A DNA stretch of 64,000 nt from the NCBI GenBank assembly GCA_005408345.1, contig SEMN01001365.1, positions 1 to 64,000 of the forward strand. The letters run 5' to 3'. This document shows, piece after piece, positions 46,981 through 59,800 of the stretch. How positions within the stretch are numbered: the stretch's first letter is position 1; each line of letters begins with the position of its first letter. Below the pieces are notes generated by a model that was not told the DNA's origin, searched no databases, and saw only the letters and a program-made list of their open reading frames with translations. Made by a program: the position numbers and the translations under genes. The DNA is from Macquaria australasica (Eukaryota > Chordata > Actinopteri > Centrarchiformes > Percichthyidae).

Positions 46981-47759
46981 GTGAAATAAGGGCACTCCCT
47001 TCACTACACATTTAATGGACAGAAGTAATTAAGCTTAACAGTACAACAAATATGTCGTATTTTATTGTAATGAAACCAGAGCTCACAGCATGATAACTTT
47101 GGAGGAAAATTGCTCTGAGAATGGTAGCTGTTATCAATATGCAATATAACCTTTGCTTATCGGAGAGCTAAATCTGTGTTGGAGCACGTTTATTTATTTA
47201 TATTCTGATATTAGAGAAATAAAACGCTCCATTAATTTCTTTATTTAAAACCAAAAATTGATTCTGAGATGAGTCGAATTCAACTTCGAACAGAAAGCTG
47301 GAGTTTTCGAGGAACACATGAACGCAGCAGTACACTCCTCAGCGGTCTCTCGCGCGACCCCGTTTGTCCCTCTTTCGCGCGCTCCGTCTCGCACGCGCAC
47401 ACGTGCACGTGTCTGAATCCAGATTTAATTCAGAAGAAACGTCATTAACCTGCATCACATCACCGCACCTTATCGATCCCCGGGGGAGAAAATCACAAGT
47501 GACCAGCAGAATATTACGTCATTCAAGCGATCAACACATCAATAACTACAATCCAATAATATTTATTATTCTGCATAATGAGCACTTTAAGTATATTTAG
47601 ATGCTGATACTTAAGTAAGATTTTGAATGAAGGACTTTGACTTGTGACACTGTAGTATTAGTACTGTTACTGCAGTAACGGATCAGTGACGTCAGCCGGG
47701 TCTTTGTCGTTGTGCTTGATGTTTGGCTGTTAGCAAAGCCAGGACCTGAGTCCTGGACT

Positions 47760-48490
47760 GGAAGGATTTGGGGTTAGCGAGGTAACTTCAGGTTCAACTC
47801 TGGGTTTTCAGGGTTACGACGGTGGTTCGGGTACATCACCATGGTAACTGATGCTGCACACCTGCTCCGGGGCAGGTAACAGATCAACGCCTACTGACCA
47901 ATCAGGTCTCTTGGAAAATGACATCACCAATAGAAAAGAAGCGGAGCTCGGTTTATCTGAGAGTTTCTGTGGCAACAGAGACTGAAGCACTGAAGCTTTG
48001 TACTTAGAAGAGATGAATGTAAGTTTATTTGCCGCTAAATTATGTTTCTATATTCATTTTTTATTTGACATCGCCGGGGCTGCAGCTGAAAGAATCAGGA
48101 TAAAACTGTCAAACACTCCATAAGAACATCTGAACAACACATTAACTTAATGGATGCTGCTGACGGGCAGCGATATTATAAACCTGTTAACGTTACACAG
48201 TCAGCGATATTCCTGCCAGCTGTGCTGCTTTCAGCCTGGATGATGTTTAACTTCTTCGTATTTCTCTAATATTAGTTTGCTGTTAGTTTGTAAAGTATGC
48301 CGCTCTGCAGCCAGCACACCTGTCATGTTTGTGATTGGTCACCTGCTGCAAACCCCGCCCCTTTCATGTGAACGCGCTCATTGATTGGGAAACCAATCAA
48401 TGAGACCGCGGTTGTTCGGCTCAGTGAAGCCAGATAACGAACAGAGATCCTGGTCTGTTGAACTGGCTTCGTAGTGCAGGCCTCGAGTCA
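47760..48490 (+). repeat. second copy of the 17220-17540 dispersed repeat
   Basis: This shares ordered words with 17220-17540 (CGGTGGTTC, CACCATGGTAAC, CACTGAAGCTTTGTACTT, CTCAGTGAAGCCAGATAA) but is about 400 bases longer, consistent with an internal insertion or a more complete copy. Confidence 0.6.
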
Positions 48491-50402
48491 GCCGCCAAAT
48501 CCAAATCCTTCATCTGGTCAACAGATGCAGGTGCACAGCAGTCCATGAGGGGGAACTGCACTACCAAAACTGTAGGGGGCGCCGAGGCACACTAACACTG
48601 CTTTAAAGTCTCTGAGTTTCTGTTGAGCTGACCTGAGGTCAGATCCTCCACGATGTTACAAGCAGAAACAGCTGATCAGCAGGTGAAGGTCCTGAACTCT
48701 GAAGGAGCAGAAGACGGGTCTCATTTCTGAAAAGAAGAACCTTCCTGGGCCACAAGGCTGGAAACATGCTGAACTACCTGAGAGACCTGCTGGGACCTGG
48801 TCTCATCTCCGTCACTGGAAGGTCGAAGGTCATCTGGAGTCCGTATTTAATTATTTAATTAAAGGGCGGTCGATTTTCTCATCAGGACTGTTTGATTTTG
48901 GTTTCTGTTGATTTAACGGCATTTTGAGTGAGAGACGGTGATCAATTGATTTATTTGGTTTAAAGACTGAATGGATGCTTTGTGTTTTAAAGCTCCCACT
49001 CTGGAGATCTGGGATTTATTTACCGTCACTTACTGGCAATGTTTCCAGAGCTGTGATGAAGACCACCAGCTGCGACTGAAAGCTGAAATCTGTAACAACG
49101 CATCGTATTTTATAAGCTGATCATGAGTTAATGTAGTGGAAGTACAAAGACGCAAATATAAATACAGTACTCGAGTACAAGTACCTCAGCGCTGTAAAGT
49201 TCAGCAGTTTAGTTTGGGGGGGGGGGGTTAAATCTGGTTAAAGCCAGATTTATGGCTTTAACTTCCTGAAACATTCGGGATCAAAGTGCAGAAGTTAAAT
49301 TCTTCTTCATGAACAAACAACAAACAGGATGTAAAAACGAACCCATTGCTTCTTTATTAGTTAGTCATTTTACAGTAGTCACTCATACGTAGCTGCCTTG
49401 AGTTGGTCTTTTTGTGTCTCTTTACTTTTTGTTCCAACTTCTTCCTCATTTTTTTCCATCAACACAACGGAAGAGTCATGGACAAAATACAAAAAAGAAC
49501 AAAAAGCAAACAAAAGAAAAAACGGGATAAAATGCCCCTTTTCACAACAAAAACTACATTTGGCAAAAGGCGAGGATGAAGGTGAAGATGATGATGATCC
49601 AGTGCATCTTTAAAACATCAATAAAGACTGAGATTCAGGTGAGATATGTCTGGGCGTCTGATTGGATATGAGCTTTCAGATGTCAGGGATTATCGTCCAA
49701 TCAGATTTGATCTCCTCACTTGTTGCTAGGTGAAGTTTGAAGCTGTGATACGCATCATTAACAGAACGTGCCAGGCGTCAATCTCCACGTCACAGTAAAA
49801 AAAATAAAATATAAAAACTGACCCATTCAGAAACATTGATCTGGTGTGTTTATGGCACATAGAGGCGTTTGGCTGGCGGGAAGCACGACGTCATGGCACC
49901 TTAAAATTGATCTACTAATACTTTTTATTTCCTGGACTATCGAATCCAAAACCTCCACCAGCTGACAGGAAGTGATGCATTACCTCTGCTGCAGTGCGTC
50001 AACGTTCATTAACAAGAATTAAAGGCCGTAAACTGGTGAAAAAAGCCCCTCAGCTTCACAGACCTCCCAATGTTGTCTTAGAGCCCCAAAACCCAAATGT
50101 ATCACGTTTACCATAAAACGTGATATAATATGAACCTTTATTCGCAGTCAGCTAACGTCAGCTGGACGTCATCGCTGTTTCCCGCTCATTTTACATTTTG
50201 TTCTTAGCTTTTCATTTTTCATGGCAGAGCTGAACATTAAAACCAGCAGGCTAATCTTAAACCTGTAGTTTAAATGTTCTTATTGGTTCTTCAGTATTGA
50301 TCTAAACACTCGGGCTAACATCCAACCTCCACTGCTTTGGTAGCAAGCTAACACTAGTTAGCTAGCTACTGTTAGCTTGTTACCTCAGCTTGCAAACGGG
50401 CT

Positions 50403-50917
50403 AACAACTCGGACTCATTAACTCGGACTCATTAACAACTCGGACTCATTAACTCGGACTCATTAACTCGGACTCATTAACAACTCGGACTCATTAGACT
50501 CATTAACAACTCGGACTCATTAACTCAGACTCATTAGACTCATTAACAACTCGGGACTCATTAACAACTCGGACTCATTAACTCAAGACTCATTAGACTC
50601 ATTAACAACTCGGACTCATTAACTCGGACTCATTAACAACTCAGACTCATTAGACTCATTAACAACTCGGACTCATTAACGACTCGGACTCATTAACGAC
50701 TCGGACTCATTAATGACTCGGACTCCTTAACAACTCGGACTCGGACTCCTTAACAACTCGGACTCGGACTCATTAACAACTCGGACTCATTAACTCAGAC
50801 TCATTAGACTCATTAACAACTCGGACTCATTAACTCAGACTCATTAGACTCATTAACAACTCGGACTCATTAACTCAGACTCATTAGACTCATTAACAAC
50901 TCGGACTCATTAACAAC
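50403..50917 (+). repeat. minisatellite of ACTCGGACTCATTAACA units
   Basis: About 515 bases made of ACTCGGACTCATTAACA and shorter ACTC(A/G)GACTCATTA variants, with a higher-order ~50-base block (AACTCGGACTCATTAACTCA then GACTCATTAGACTCATTAAC) repeated at least four times near the right end. Non-coding. Confidence 0.95.
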
Positions 50918-53837
50918 GCAGATTTAAGATGTGACAAATAATTAGGGCTACTTTGAACCACTAGAACTGAATCTTAATGAGCCTGTTAGCTAATATCAGC
51001 TAGCCAGCGATCCTGGCTGTTCCTCCGCTTGTTCTTTCAACGTAATTTAAATAGATTCTGTTCTTTGTTTTTGCAGCAGACGTGAAGCAACAATAACTGA
51101 CCAGCTAGCTAACATGATACCGTGAAGCTAACGTTGAATACGCTAACCAACATGCTAGCAACCCATCTACTGGACTCTACCTAGCTAAACGAATATTCAT
51201 TGTTTTCCAATAACTGTAGTCCATCATTTGTTTGGCTGTTTGATTTGTCGTGTACAAAATACAACAATATGAAATATGATGTAAATAACATGTCTGCCCC
51301 CCCCACAGCTGAACAGCAACATCACAACGTCATTTATGAAAACGTTTGTCTTCACGACCAAAATCAGAAACTTTGCTTTCACAATGATCCTGACATGAAA
51401 CTCAGAACGTGACTGATGTTTCATAGGTGAAAACTACAGAAGCCCAATTTAACCAAGAAAACCAAAAATAGAAGAAAAGTTAGGAATGAAACATGAAAAT
51501 ACTCTTAAATGGTAAATGAAAATTATAACAAATCGAGATTATGGGAAAATTAGTCGAAACTCTGACTTTTGACTGTTGATTTTCACTTTGATTTTTGAGT
51601 CAAAAGATCATGACTTTTATAATTCAGAGTTATCAGACACTAAATCAAGATTACGAGATAGATTTAGTATCTTGTAATTTTGCTTTAGTCTCATAATTTT
51701 GAGTATTTCTACTTTCTCGTGTTTTTTCTCTTCCTGGCAGAAACAGGTTTCCACAGCAAACAGATTCAAATTCATCGATGTGATTTGAAGAACGCAGCAA
51801 ACACACGAAGAAATGTTCAAAATGTAGAAAACAAAGAAACAGAACAAAGAAACAGATCCAGTAAAACAGAGTGAAATGCTAAAAAACAAACTTGTCTTCT
51901 GTTTTGCAGGAAAGCAGGAATGTCTGTTTGGGGCGGATGGGGGTGCTGCTGTGGCACTAAAATAAATTAAAACCTGACTTTAAGAGAAACAAATAAAAAT
52001 ACTCCTGAGAAAACATGATCAATTACCTCCCTGATTGATCATCTGATCGGAGGTGATGAACACAGGATGATGGAGGGAAGAGGAGCAGATGGACAAAACA
52101 AAGAGGGGACGATGAATGATTGAGGCCAATGTTGAAGACACTGAGGCCCAGTCACACACACGGGGGGGGGGCTCACTGCTCTGCCTCCACCAGGTTCATA
52201 CAACCACAACTAACACTGTTTCTGTGTCTCACACACACAGATACTGCAGCCCGTGTGTGTGTGTGTGTGTGTGTGTGTACATTCATTCTGATCCGAGTTC
52301 GCTCTGCAGAACTCAGCGTTTCTCTGCTCTCCTGAACGAACCGCTTCATCCAGAGAAGAAGTAAATTCGTAAAAACTTGACTGGAGTCTGGTTGGACGTG
52401 TCGGACTGGTTTGATTATTCCCACCAGTTTCTTCTCACAATACTGTTGTTCTAAGCTTTATTTAGATTTACTTTAGGAAACACTGTCCGCCTTCATGCTC
52501 TGACGGCTGCTCGTGTCCTCAGGAACAGCAGCCAATTCAGACTGGAGCTGAAACCATTAGTCAATTAATTGATTATTTGATCAACAGAAAATGACTCGGC
52601 AGTTATTCTGATAATCGATTAGTGGTTTAAAGGAAGTGACGTTCCAGCTTCTCACCTTGGACTCTGATGTTTTACAGACCAAACAACTAATCGAGAAAAT
52701 GATCAGCAGATTAATCTATGATGAAAACAATCTTTAGCTGCAGCCCAACAGACACATCAGACTGTATCTTCCATGTTTCTGATTACAGTCAAACTCAAAG
52801 TGCCTTTCTCTCTTTTTACGTCGTCTTGTTTGAAAAAACTGGACAAAACCGATCAGGTGGTTTGTGTCTACGATTGATCCATACATAGACATAGAAGTCG
52901 CAGATTGAAACGTGTAATGTGAGTTCTGAGTAACACAACGTACAACATTAAAAATAATGCAGCGTCTGTTGGTTTAAGACATGTGGACATCTGTTAAGGG
53001 AAACCACAGATGCTCTCTAACCGTACCAGACTGCATACAGAAAATATGCGTTTTTAGAGCAACAATCAAATCGATCTTGGGGCGATCCACTCCTTCAGAG
53101 TCACGTGAGAAAATGGCAACCAGTTTCGACACACAGATGCATTTAGCCTAGCTTAGCACAAAGACTGCAAGCAGATGCAAACTGTTAGCCTGACTCCTGA
53201 TGTACACTCATCTCCTGATTCTGCATGAGACACAAATATCAGACTGTTGAAGACATTCTGATTCCCAGAGACAAAACTACAAGGTTCTGACTTCCTGTGT
53301 GTGTGTGTGTGTGTGTGTGTGGTGGTGGTGGTGGGTGGGGGGTCACCTTTCAAACCCTAGCAACTAAATCTGGACAACATCAAGTAGTGATGTCCACTTC
53401 TCCCTGTTCTGCAGCTACTGACGAGCAGGTGGACGCCTGGCATGATAATTGGTTGTAGGGTGGAAGGACAGAAGGACGGAGTGTTGGTTGGGGGGGGGGG
53501 GGGGTGATGTTTCAAAGGTTATGGGTAATTTACAGTAAACTACAGATATATACACACACCCAAAATTGTACAGAGAACAAATATGTACATGCTCAGGGTT
53601 TCTATTTTTTTTAACTATTACCGACAACTTTCCCAAAATATGTTTCTCCTCCTCCTCCTCTTCTGCGGTCGCTGTACTCGCCAACAAAACAAAACTTTTT
53701 CCAATGTCAGGAGAAATGTTGCACAGATCTCTCCTCCTCCTCCTCTACCTCACCTGTCTGTAGTGTAACGAAGTGGGAGGCGGGGCTTGTAGGCCGTCTG
53801 GACCAATGATTCGAGTGTCACATGACTCGGGGGGACT

Positions 53838-56800
53838 TTAGCTGTTCTTTAGCAGCGTTCTGTCTTCAGAAGGACAGGAGGAGGAGGCGGACGTGGAGGA
53901 GGAGGAGGAAGGAGCGACCGTGGTGGTGGCAGAGGAAGAGGAGGATGGAGTGGAGGAGGAGGAGGTGTGGGAAGGGAAGGAGAGCAGCTGTCCGGTCTCG
54001 GAGGAGAGGAGGGAGCAGGAGCGCAGGTCGACCGTCTGCAGGGAAGTGCAGCGACGCAGCAAGGACACACACTGCTCCGTCACCTTCACACAACCTGAGA
54101 CAGAAACACCGTCAGACAGGAAACTACACACCAAACACTGAACACACACACATGCCAGGATTCACTGATGACGTGCTGCTTTACATCTGTAGTTACATTT
54201 CATTTAAACATTCTTTATTTAACTTCCTGTTCAGACTCAGAGTGGATCTGCTAACAGGTTCTGTGTGCCCCGTTTCCTCCTGGGAGTTTGATAAAAACTA
54301 CAGCGAGCAGCTGTTTGAAACATCAACTATAGATCTGTGTTTTTAAAGATTTACGTCTTCAGTAGGAGCCAATGGGCTGAGAGCCACAGACAGGAAGACA
54401 GACAGGGCTGAGTGACATGTTGCTGGTTTGAGTCTGAACATGAGGTTTAGTGACAAGAAGAGAAGTACAGAATAACAGCTGACTTGTAGATTAAGATTTA
54501 CTGTTGAAAGTCTTAATGACTGTCTGTGCTGCGACGCTCTCAGATGTCTGCCTGCAGAAACTGATCATTTCCCTCCACAGAGATCTGTGTTATCGATCTA
54601 CCTGCCAGGTTGATGTGGGTGACGCTCTCTCTCAGGGGGGAGATGGGGGAGGTGAGGGTGTGCACCGTCTGGTCCGTGATGTTTCCACACTGACTCAGGT
54701 CCAACCGGGTCAGGTGAGGAACGTAACGCACCAACAGACGAGACGACGCGTCCGACAGGTCCAAACCAGCTAATCGCAGCTCCGTCACGTTCTGGAAACG
54801 CCCCACTCTGGTTTCACCGTGAGCTGATCGACCAATCAAAGAGCAGAAAACACGTCAGTGACGAGTTGAAGAGAAAATCACATAAAACCAATCGTGCCTG
54901 ACTGAGTGGGGGTCTCTCACCTGTCCTGGTGTCAGGTGGGGGGGCCAGCAGCTCTCTCAGGTGTGAGTCTTTGAGATCCTCCACTCTACTGAGATCCAGA
55001 AGCTTCAGACAGGGACAGACGGCCTGACACAGAGCAGAGACCGCCGGCCACGCACACCCAGACACATTCAACTCCAACAGACCTGAACAGGGCAAAGAAC
55101 ACAGGTGAGACAGGTGAGACCTTCAGGTGAGGATCATGCCAACAGCATGAAGATGTTAAAAGAAAAACTCCTGACCTTTGGGAACATCTGCTGTATCTGT
55201 AGTAATATATAAACTCAAGAGTCACTTACTAGCTCTTAAAAGAGCTTTCGACCGTATCCCATGGCCTTATTTAGCTAAATCAAAGTTGCTCAAGCTAATG
55301 GGTACGACCATCTGTTGTCATGTGACCAAAGCTCTGCCCTCAGGTCATGTGATGACACTGAGTAAGTTTCATTTGCTGAAGAAGGCTGTGGATGCAGCTG
55401 AAAGCTCCAGAAAAAGTTAAGAATATCTGACATCTAGTATCAGGCTCAGCTCAAACATATGAAAACTGAACAAAAATGTAAACGTGAGCAGAGCTCAGGT
55501 CTGTAAAGTGAAGTGATCCAGCAGGTAAACAGGAAGTGATGGCAGCACCTTGTAAGCGGTTGATGAGCCACATTAACTGTTTCTTGGAGATGTTGGTATA
55601 ACCCAGGTTGAGGGAGACGGGCTGTCGGCGGATGATACCACTCAGCATGGGGGGGGTGATGGAGCGCTGCCGGCTCAGATCGATCTGAGTCCACAACCTT
55701 TTATCACAACACCTGAGGGAGACAGAGACGCATCACACACAAGCAAACACCTGCTTCCAGCTCAACACCGGAGTCTCTGTCTGCTGTTTACTACCGACAC
55801 ACGTGATGTCGGCGTGTGATGTCAGCGTGTGATGTCACTCACCAGCGGCTCCAGGTGCGGCAGACTCTCATGCAGACACACAGCTCTCTCTGGCTCAGGT
55901 GTGTGAACACTCTGAGCCACACGTCACGTGTCATGATGTGGGAGGAGCCAGAGTCCAGCGGCAGACAGCTGGGCTCGGGGCAGGTGGGGGGGGGGCGCAC
56001 CAGGTGTCTCTCCATCTGAACCGGCCGGGGGGGCGAGGGCACGGCCGGCGGGCTGCGCTTCATCATCTGAGAGCGCGGGGCGAGGCGGGACGGCTGCGAG
56101 CAGGGAGACGCCGCCATCGTTGACATCATCAGGCCGCCTCCCCCTGGGCCTCCCCCCCCTCCCCCGTTAGAGGTGGGAATGGAGGAGGAGGAGGAGGAGA
56201 CGTTGTTCCTGGACGTCTGGTTCTTACTGTTGCTACGGATCTTGTTGCCGCGGCTGCCTTTGGTCCCACCCCCTCCTCCCCCACTGTGTCTGTGATTAGT
56301 CAGAACATTGCTGGCGTTCTCCTTCTCCCCTCCCTCCCTCCCCCCTCCTGTCCCTCCTCGTGTCCGTCCATTGCGCGCCTCCTGCCCGTTGCTGCGCTGC
56401 TTCCCTGTGAAGCCGTCGTGCTGTGAGGACGGAGGCATCTGATTGGAGGAGAGGGGTGAGGGTGGGGGGAGGGAGGCAGAGTTTTTCCTGGTCCTGTCAG
56501 AGGTGGGCGTGTCCTCCTCCTCTCCGTCCAGCAGTCCTCCTTTCCGTCCTCGCGGAGGTAACCCCGCCTCTCCCCCCCCTCCTCTCCGCCGAGCCTTCTC
56601 CCCCCCTCCCTGTTCCTCCTCCCGCACCTCCTCCTCCCCCCTCCCTCCCTCCCCCTCCGACTCCTCGCTGGCGCTGAAGCCCAGCTCGGCCAGACGCCGC
56701 TCCCTCTCCCTCTCTCTCTCCCGCTCGCTGCGACTCCTCTCTCTCTCCGCCCGCCCCCCACTGCTGTTGCCATAGACGACTGGCGGGGGCGGGGCGGGGG

Positions 56801-59800
56801 AGGAGGATGAAGGCGAGGAGCCTCCTCCCGCCTGCTCCCCCCTCAGGGAGTCGTCAGAGTCAGACTCGGAGTCGGACTCGGAGCTGGAGGAGGAGGAGGA
56901 CGAGGACTCGGGCCGACGCTCCAGCAGACACATCCTCTTGAAGCGCTCCAGTTTCTCTCTGTGATGGGAGCGCTGGTCTGCACTCGACGTCCCCCCTGCA
57001 CCTCCCCCTCCGCCCCCACCTCCTCCTCCCCCGGGTTGAGAAGAAGAAGAAGAGGAAGTTGAGGAGCCCTGTGGTCCCCCTGCTCCTCCTCCAGCTGAGG
57101 TGGGACCGTTGGACTCCACCGCCTCCTGTTTGGGTTTCTGATGAAGAGAAAAACTCAGATCAGAATTCAAACTTCGTCTCAACACACAAACACAAAGGAA
57201 GTGAGGTCATCCTCTTTTCTGTTGACAGACAACATCAGCCAACATCTGCTGAGCCGGGTTACACTGTCCCACAGCTGCTGTTGGTCTCATGATGCGGCTG
57301 AGTTTACAGTGCTGTGATTGGCTATAATGTGATTACATAATGCCACTCAGCCCCGGACCCTCACTGGGCAGGTCAGACAGAAAAATACAAGTTTATAAAT
57401 GTTAGCAGCTTAATGCAGACGTTCATCAATCAACACCATCAGGACGTTCAGGTGAGACGGCGTGTGGTCGTCCACTAATTCAACCTGTGAGCCGACAGCA
57501 TGTCTGCAAAACATGCCAACTGTCAACTCTAAGCTTCATTATAAATGTAGCTGCTGAAGAACAGACGCACACTGAAAACGGGCCTGAGCACCATGCAGCC
57601 GGATGCTGTGGACATTTAGAATACAAAAGTTCAACTTTGGGGAACGTTGACGGCATGTTTGTGTAGCGGGCGACAGCAGCAGAGGAACCACTGATGAGAC
57701 GAAACAGAACTTTAACACATAAATGAACAAAGTCTTCACGGAGGCTTCGTACCTTTTTGAGGCGTTTTTCGTGGGCGCCCTTCATCTGAGAGAGAGACAG
57801 GAAGAAGACAGACAGTCAGATCTGTATACAGGTTCATGATGGTTGGATAAAGCAGCAGCAGGCGGTGTTCACCTTCTTCTTGGGCCCGCTGTCCTGAGGC
57901 AGCTCCTTCTCCTTCTTCCTCTTGTGCCCCCCCTCCGTCCTCCCCCCCTCCTCCAGGGAAGGAGGGGCTTTCTTTTTAGGGGGAGGGTCATCTGTGAGCT
58001 TCCAGCGGCCCACCTCCCCGTTATCCAGCCTGCGCTTCCCCGAGCCGTCCGCCTGGTCCTGGACACAGACATGAACCGGTTCAGTCCAGCTGAACTACAG
58101 GACGCTTCACTTTATTTGATCATTTTAAAAAGACAGAGTTCATCACATACAACCAACTTCAGCTCAACTTCATTTTCAAAATCTTCCAGTAAAATAACTT
58201 CTGTTCTTGTCAGATCAACTTCATTTTAAAATCAAATTTTTTAATGACTTTTGTCTTGTTAAATTCTGACAGGTCCTGATAAAAACTGGGATTTATTCTA
58301 AATATCTCAGACTGGCTCAGCTCTACACTGACAGGATCTAAATCTGAATCCCTCCACCATGTGAGTCCCTGTGGTCCTGGTCCTGGTTCGACTCTTACCT
58401 TACTGGTTTTGCCCTCCTTGTGGCACTTTGGACACTCCCAGCAGTTTGGTATCTCATCGTTGATGATTCCTTCAGCTTTCCCCATCTGAGGAGACAATCA
58501 CAGACTCAGTCCACTACAGTCACACACACCTAAACTCTAAATAATACTAACTTTTCATTTTCTCTCGTACTGAGTTTCACTAATCGCAGACAAAGTGATT
58601 TTGACTTCAGACGAACTTCAGGTCGATTCTAACGAACCCACAGTGACTTCCTACTGCGGCTTCAAAATAAAAGCCATCAATCATCTTTGCTGGATGGCTT
58701 TTAATATGAAACAGCTGCAACAGGACATGACCTTTACACAAAAGTTTCTCTTTTGTTTTTGTATTAAATGCCTTTAAAAAGTGATGAAACCATTAGTTGA
58801 TCCCGATCAATCATTTAAGGTATTTATCTGACAAAGTGTCAACAAGTATCTGCTGCCAGTTTCTTTAAGGTCTCAGATGTGTTTTAGACTGCTGCTCGGA
58901 CAAACTGGGACAACTGAGAAAAGAATCGTATTACATTAACTTATCAATATTACAACTCTTTCCAATAAAGCTAAGACTCCAGAGGTGGTTTTTAAATAAA
59001 ACATCCTTTTTCTCATAACTTCACAACGCTATCTTGGAATTTTGCAACTTTTTCTTGTAAAATCACAACTTTATTCTCACAAACTTTTTCCTCTTTTCTC
59101 AAAGTATTTTGGTTTCGTTCTCAAAATGCTCAGATTTCTTTCTCCTCACAGGAGCCCAAAACTCAGGTGATGTTGCTGATTACAGAGAAACTAAACTGCT
59201 GCAACATGAGCCTAAATATATCTGACTCAGCTGCATCTCACTAGTTTCACAGTTACGGGGCTTTTATTTTGACAGTCATCAGTCGACAGGATGTGACCAC
59301 AAACAGTCGCACACAACCTTTTTAACACCTCACTGAGGCCTGATAACAGATGTCCTCTTAATAATGAGATCAATGTGTTTGATCAATTCATCCTGAGCGT
59401 CACTGAAGTTTGAACTCAGGCTGAAGATGTGAAGCGGTTCTGTGTGTGTGTGTGGTCACTGACCTTCAGACAGCTGGGGTGGATGATTTCGTTGCAGATG
59501 GTGCACTCCATCAGAGAGAGGCTGAACTTCTCCTCCTCAGAGTCCACCGTGTCCTCCTTCCCCGCCTCGCCGCACGCAAAACACACCGCCGTGTGAGGCA
59601 ACACCGGCTGCACAGAGAGAGACAGGTGAGTCAGACAGGTGAGTCAGACAGGCAGGGAGACAGGCAGAGAGACAGGTAGAGAGACAGGTGAGTCAGACAG
59701 GTGTGTGGACATATAGTAAGAAAGAACCCAGACAGAGTCTACAGCCATGCTAGCAGCTCTGTGAGCTAACTGCTAACATGCTGCTGTTTAGCAGGTATAA

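Larger units (their letters stand above)
46981..53837. other. spacer between kdm2a 3' end and kpnb1 promoter
   Basis: About 6.9 kb with no supported coding exon. It includes dispersed repeat copies at 47597-47690 and 47760-48490, poly-G runs at 49216-49227 and 53491-53504, the 50403-50917 minisatellite, a (TG)n at 52253-52278, and another at 53296-53321. The kdm2a 3' UTR must occupy part of the right side. A minus-strand AATAAA at about 52458-52463 is one candidate end, but none is clearly supported. Confidence 0.6.

Noticed and set aside
50403..50917. CRISPR-like regular array
   Set aside because: No unique spacers, unit length varies, and the host is a vertebrate; it is a minisatellite.
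53822..54346. 174-residue plus-strand open frame
   Set aside because: Antisense to the last kdm2a exon; Arg-rich composition is the complement of the Ser-rich tail.
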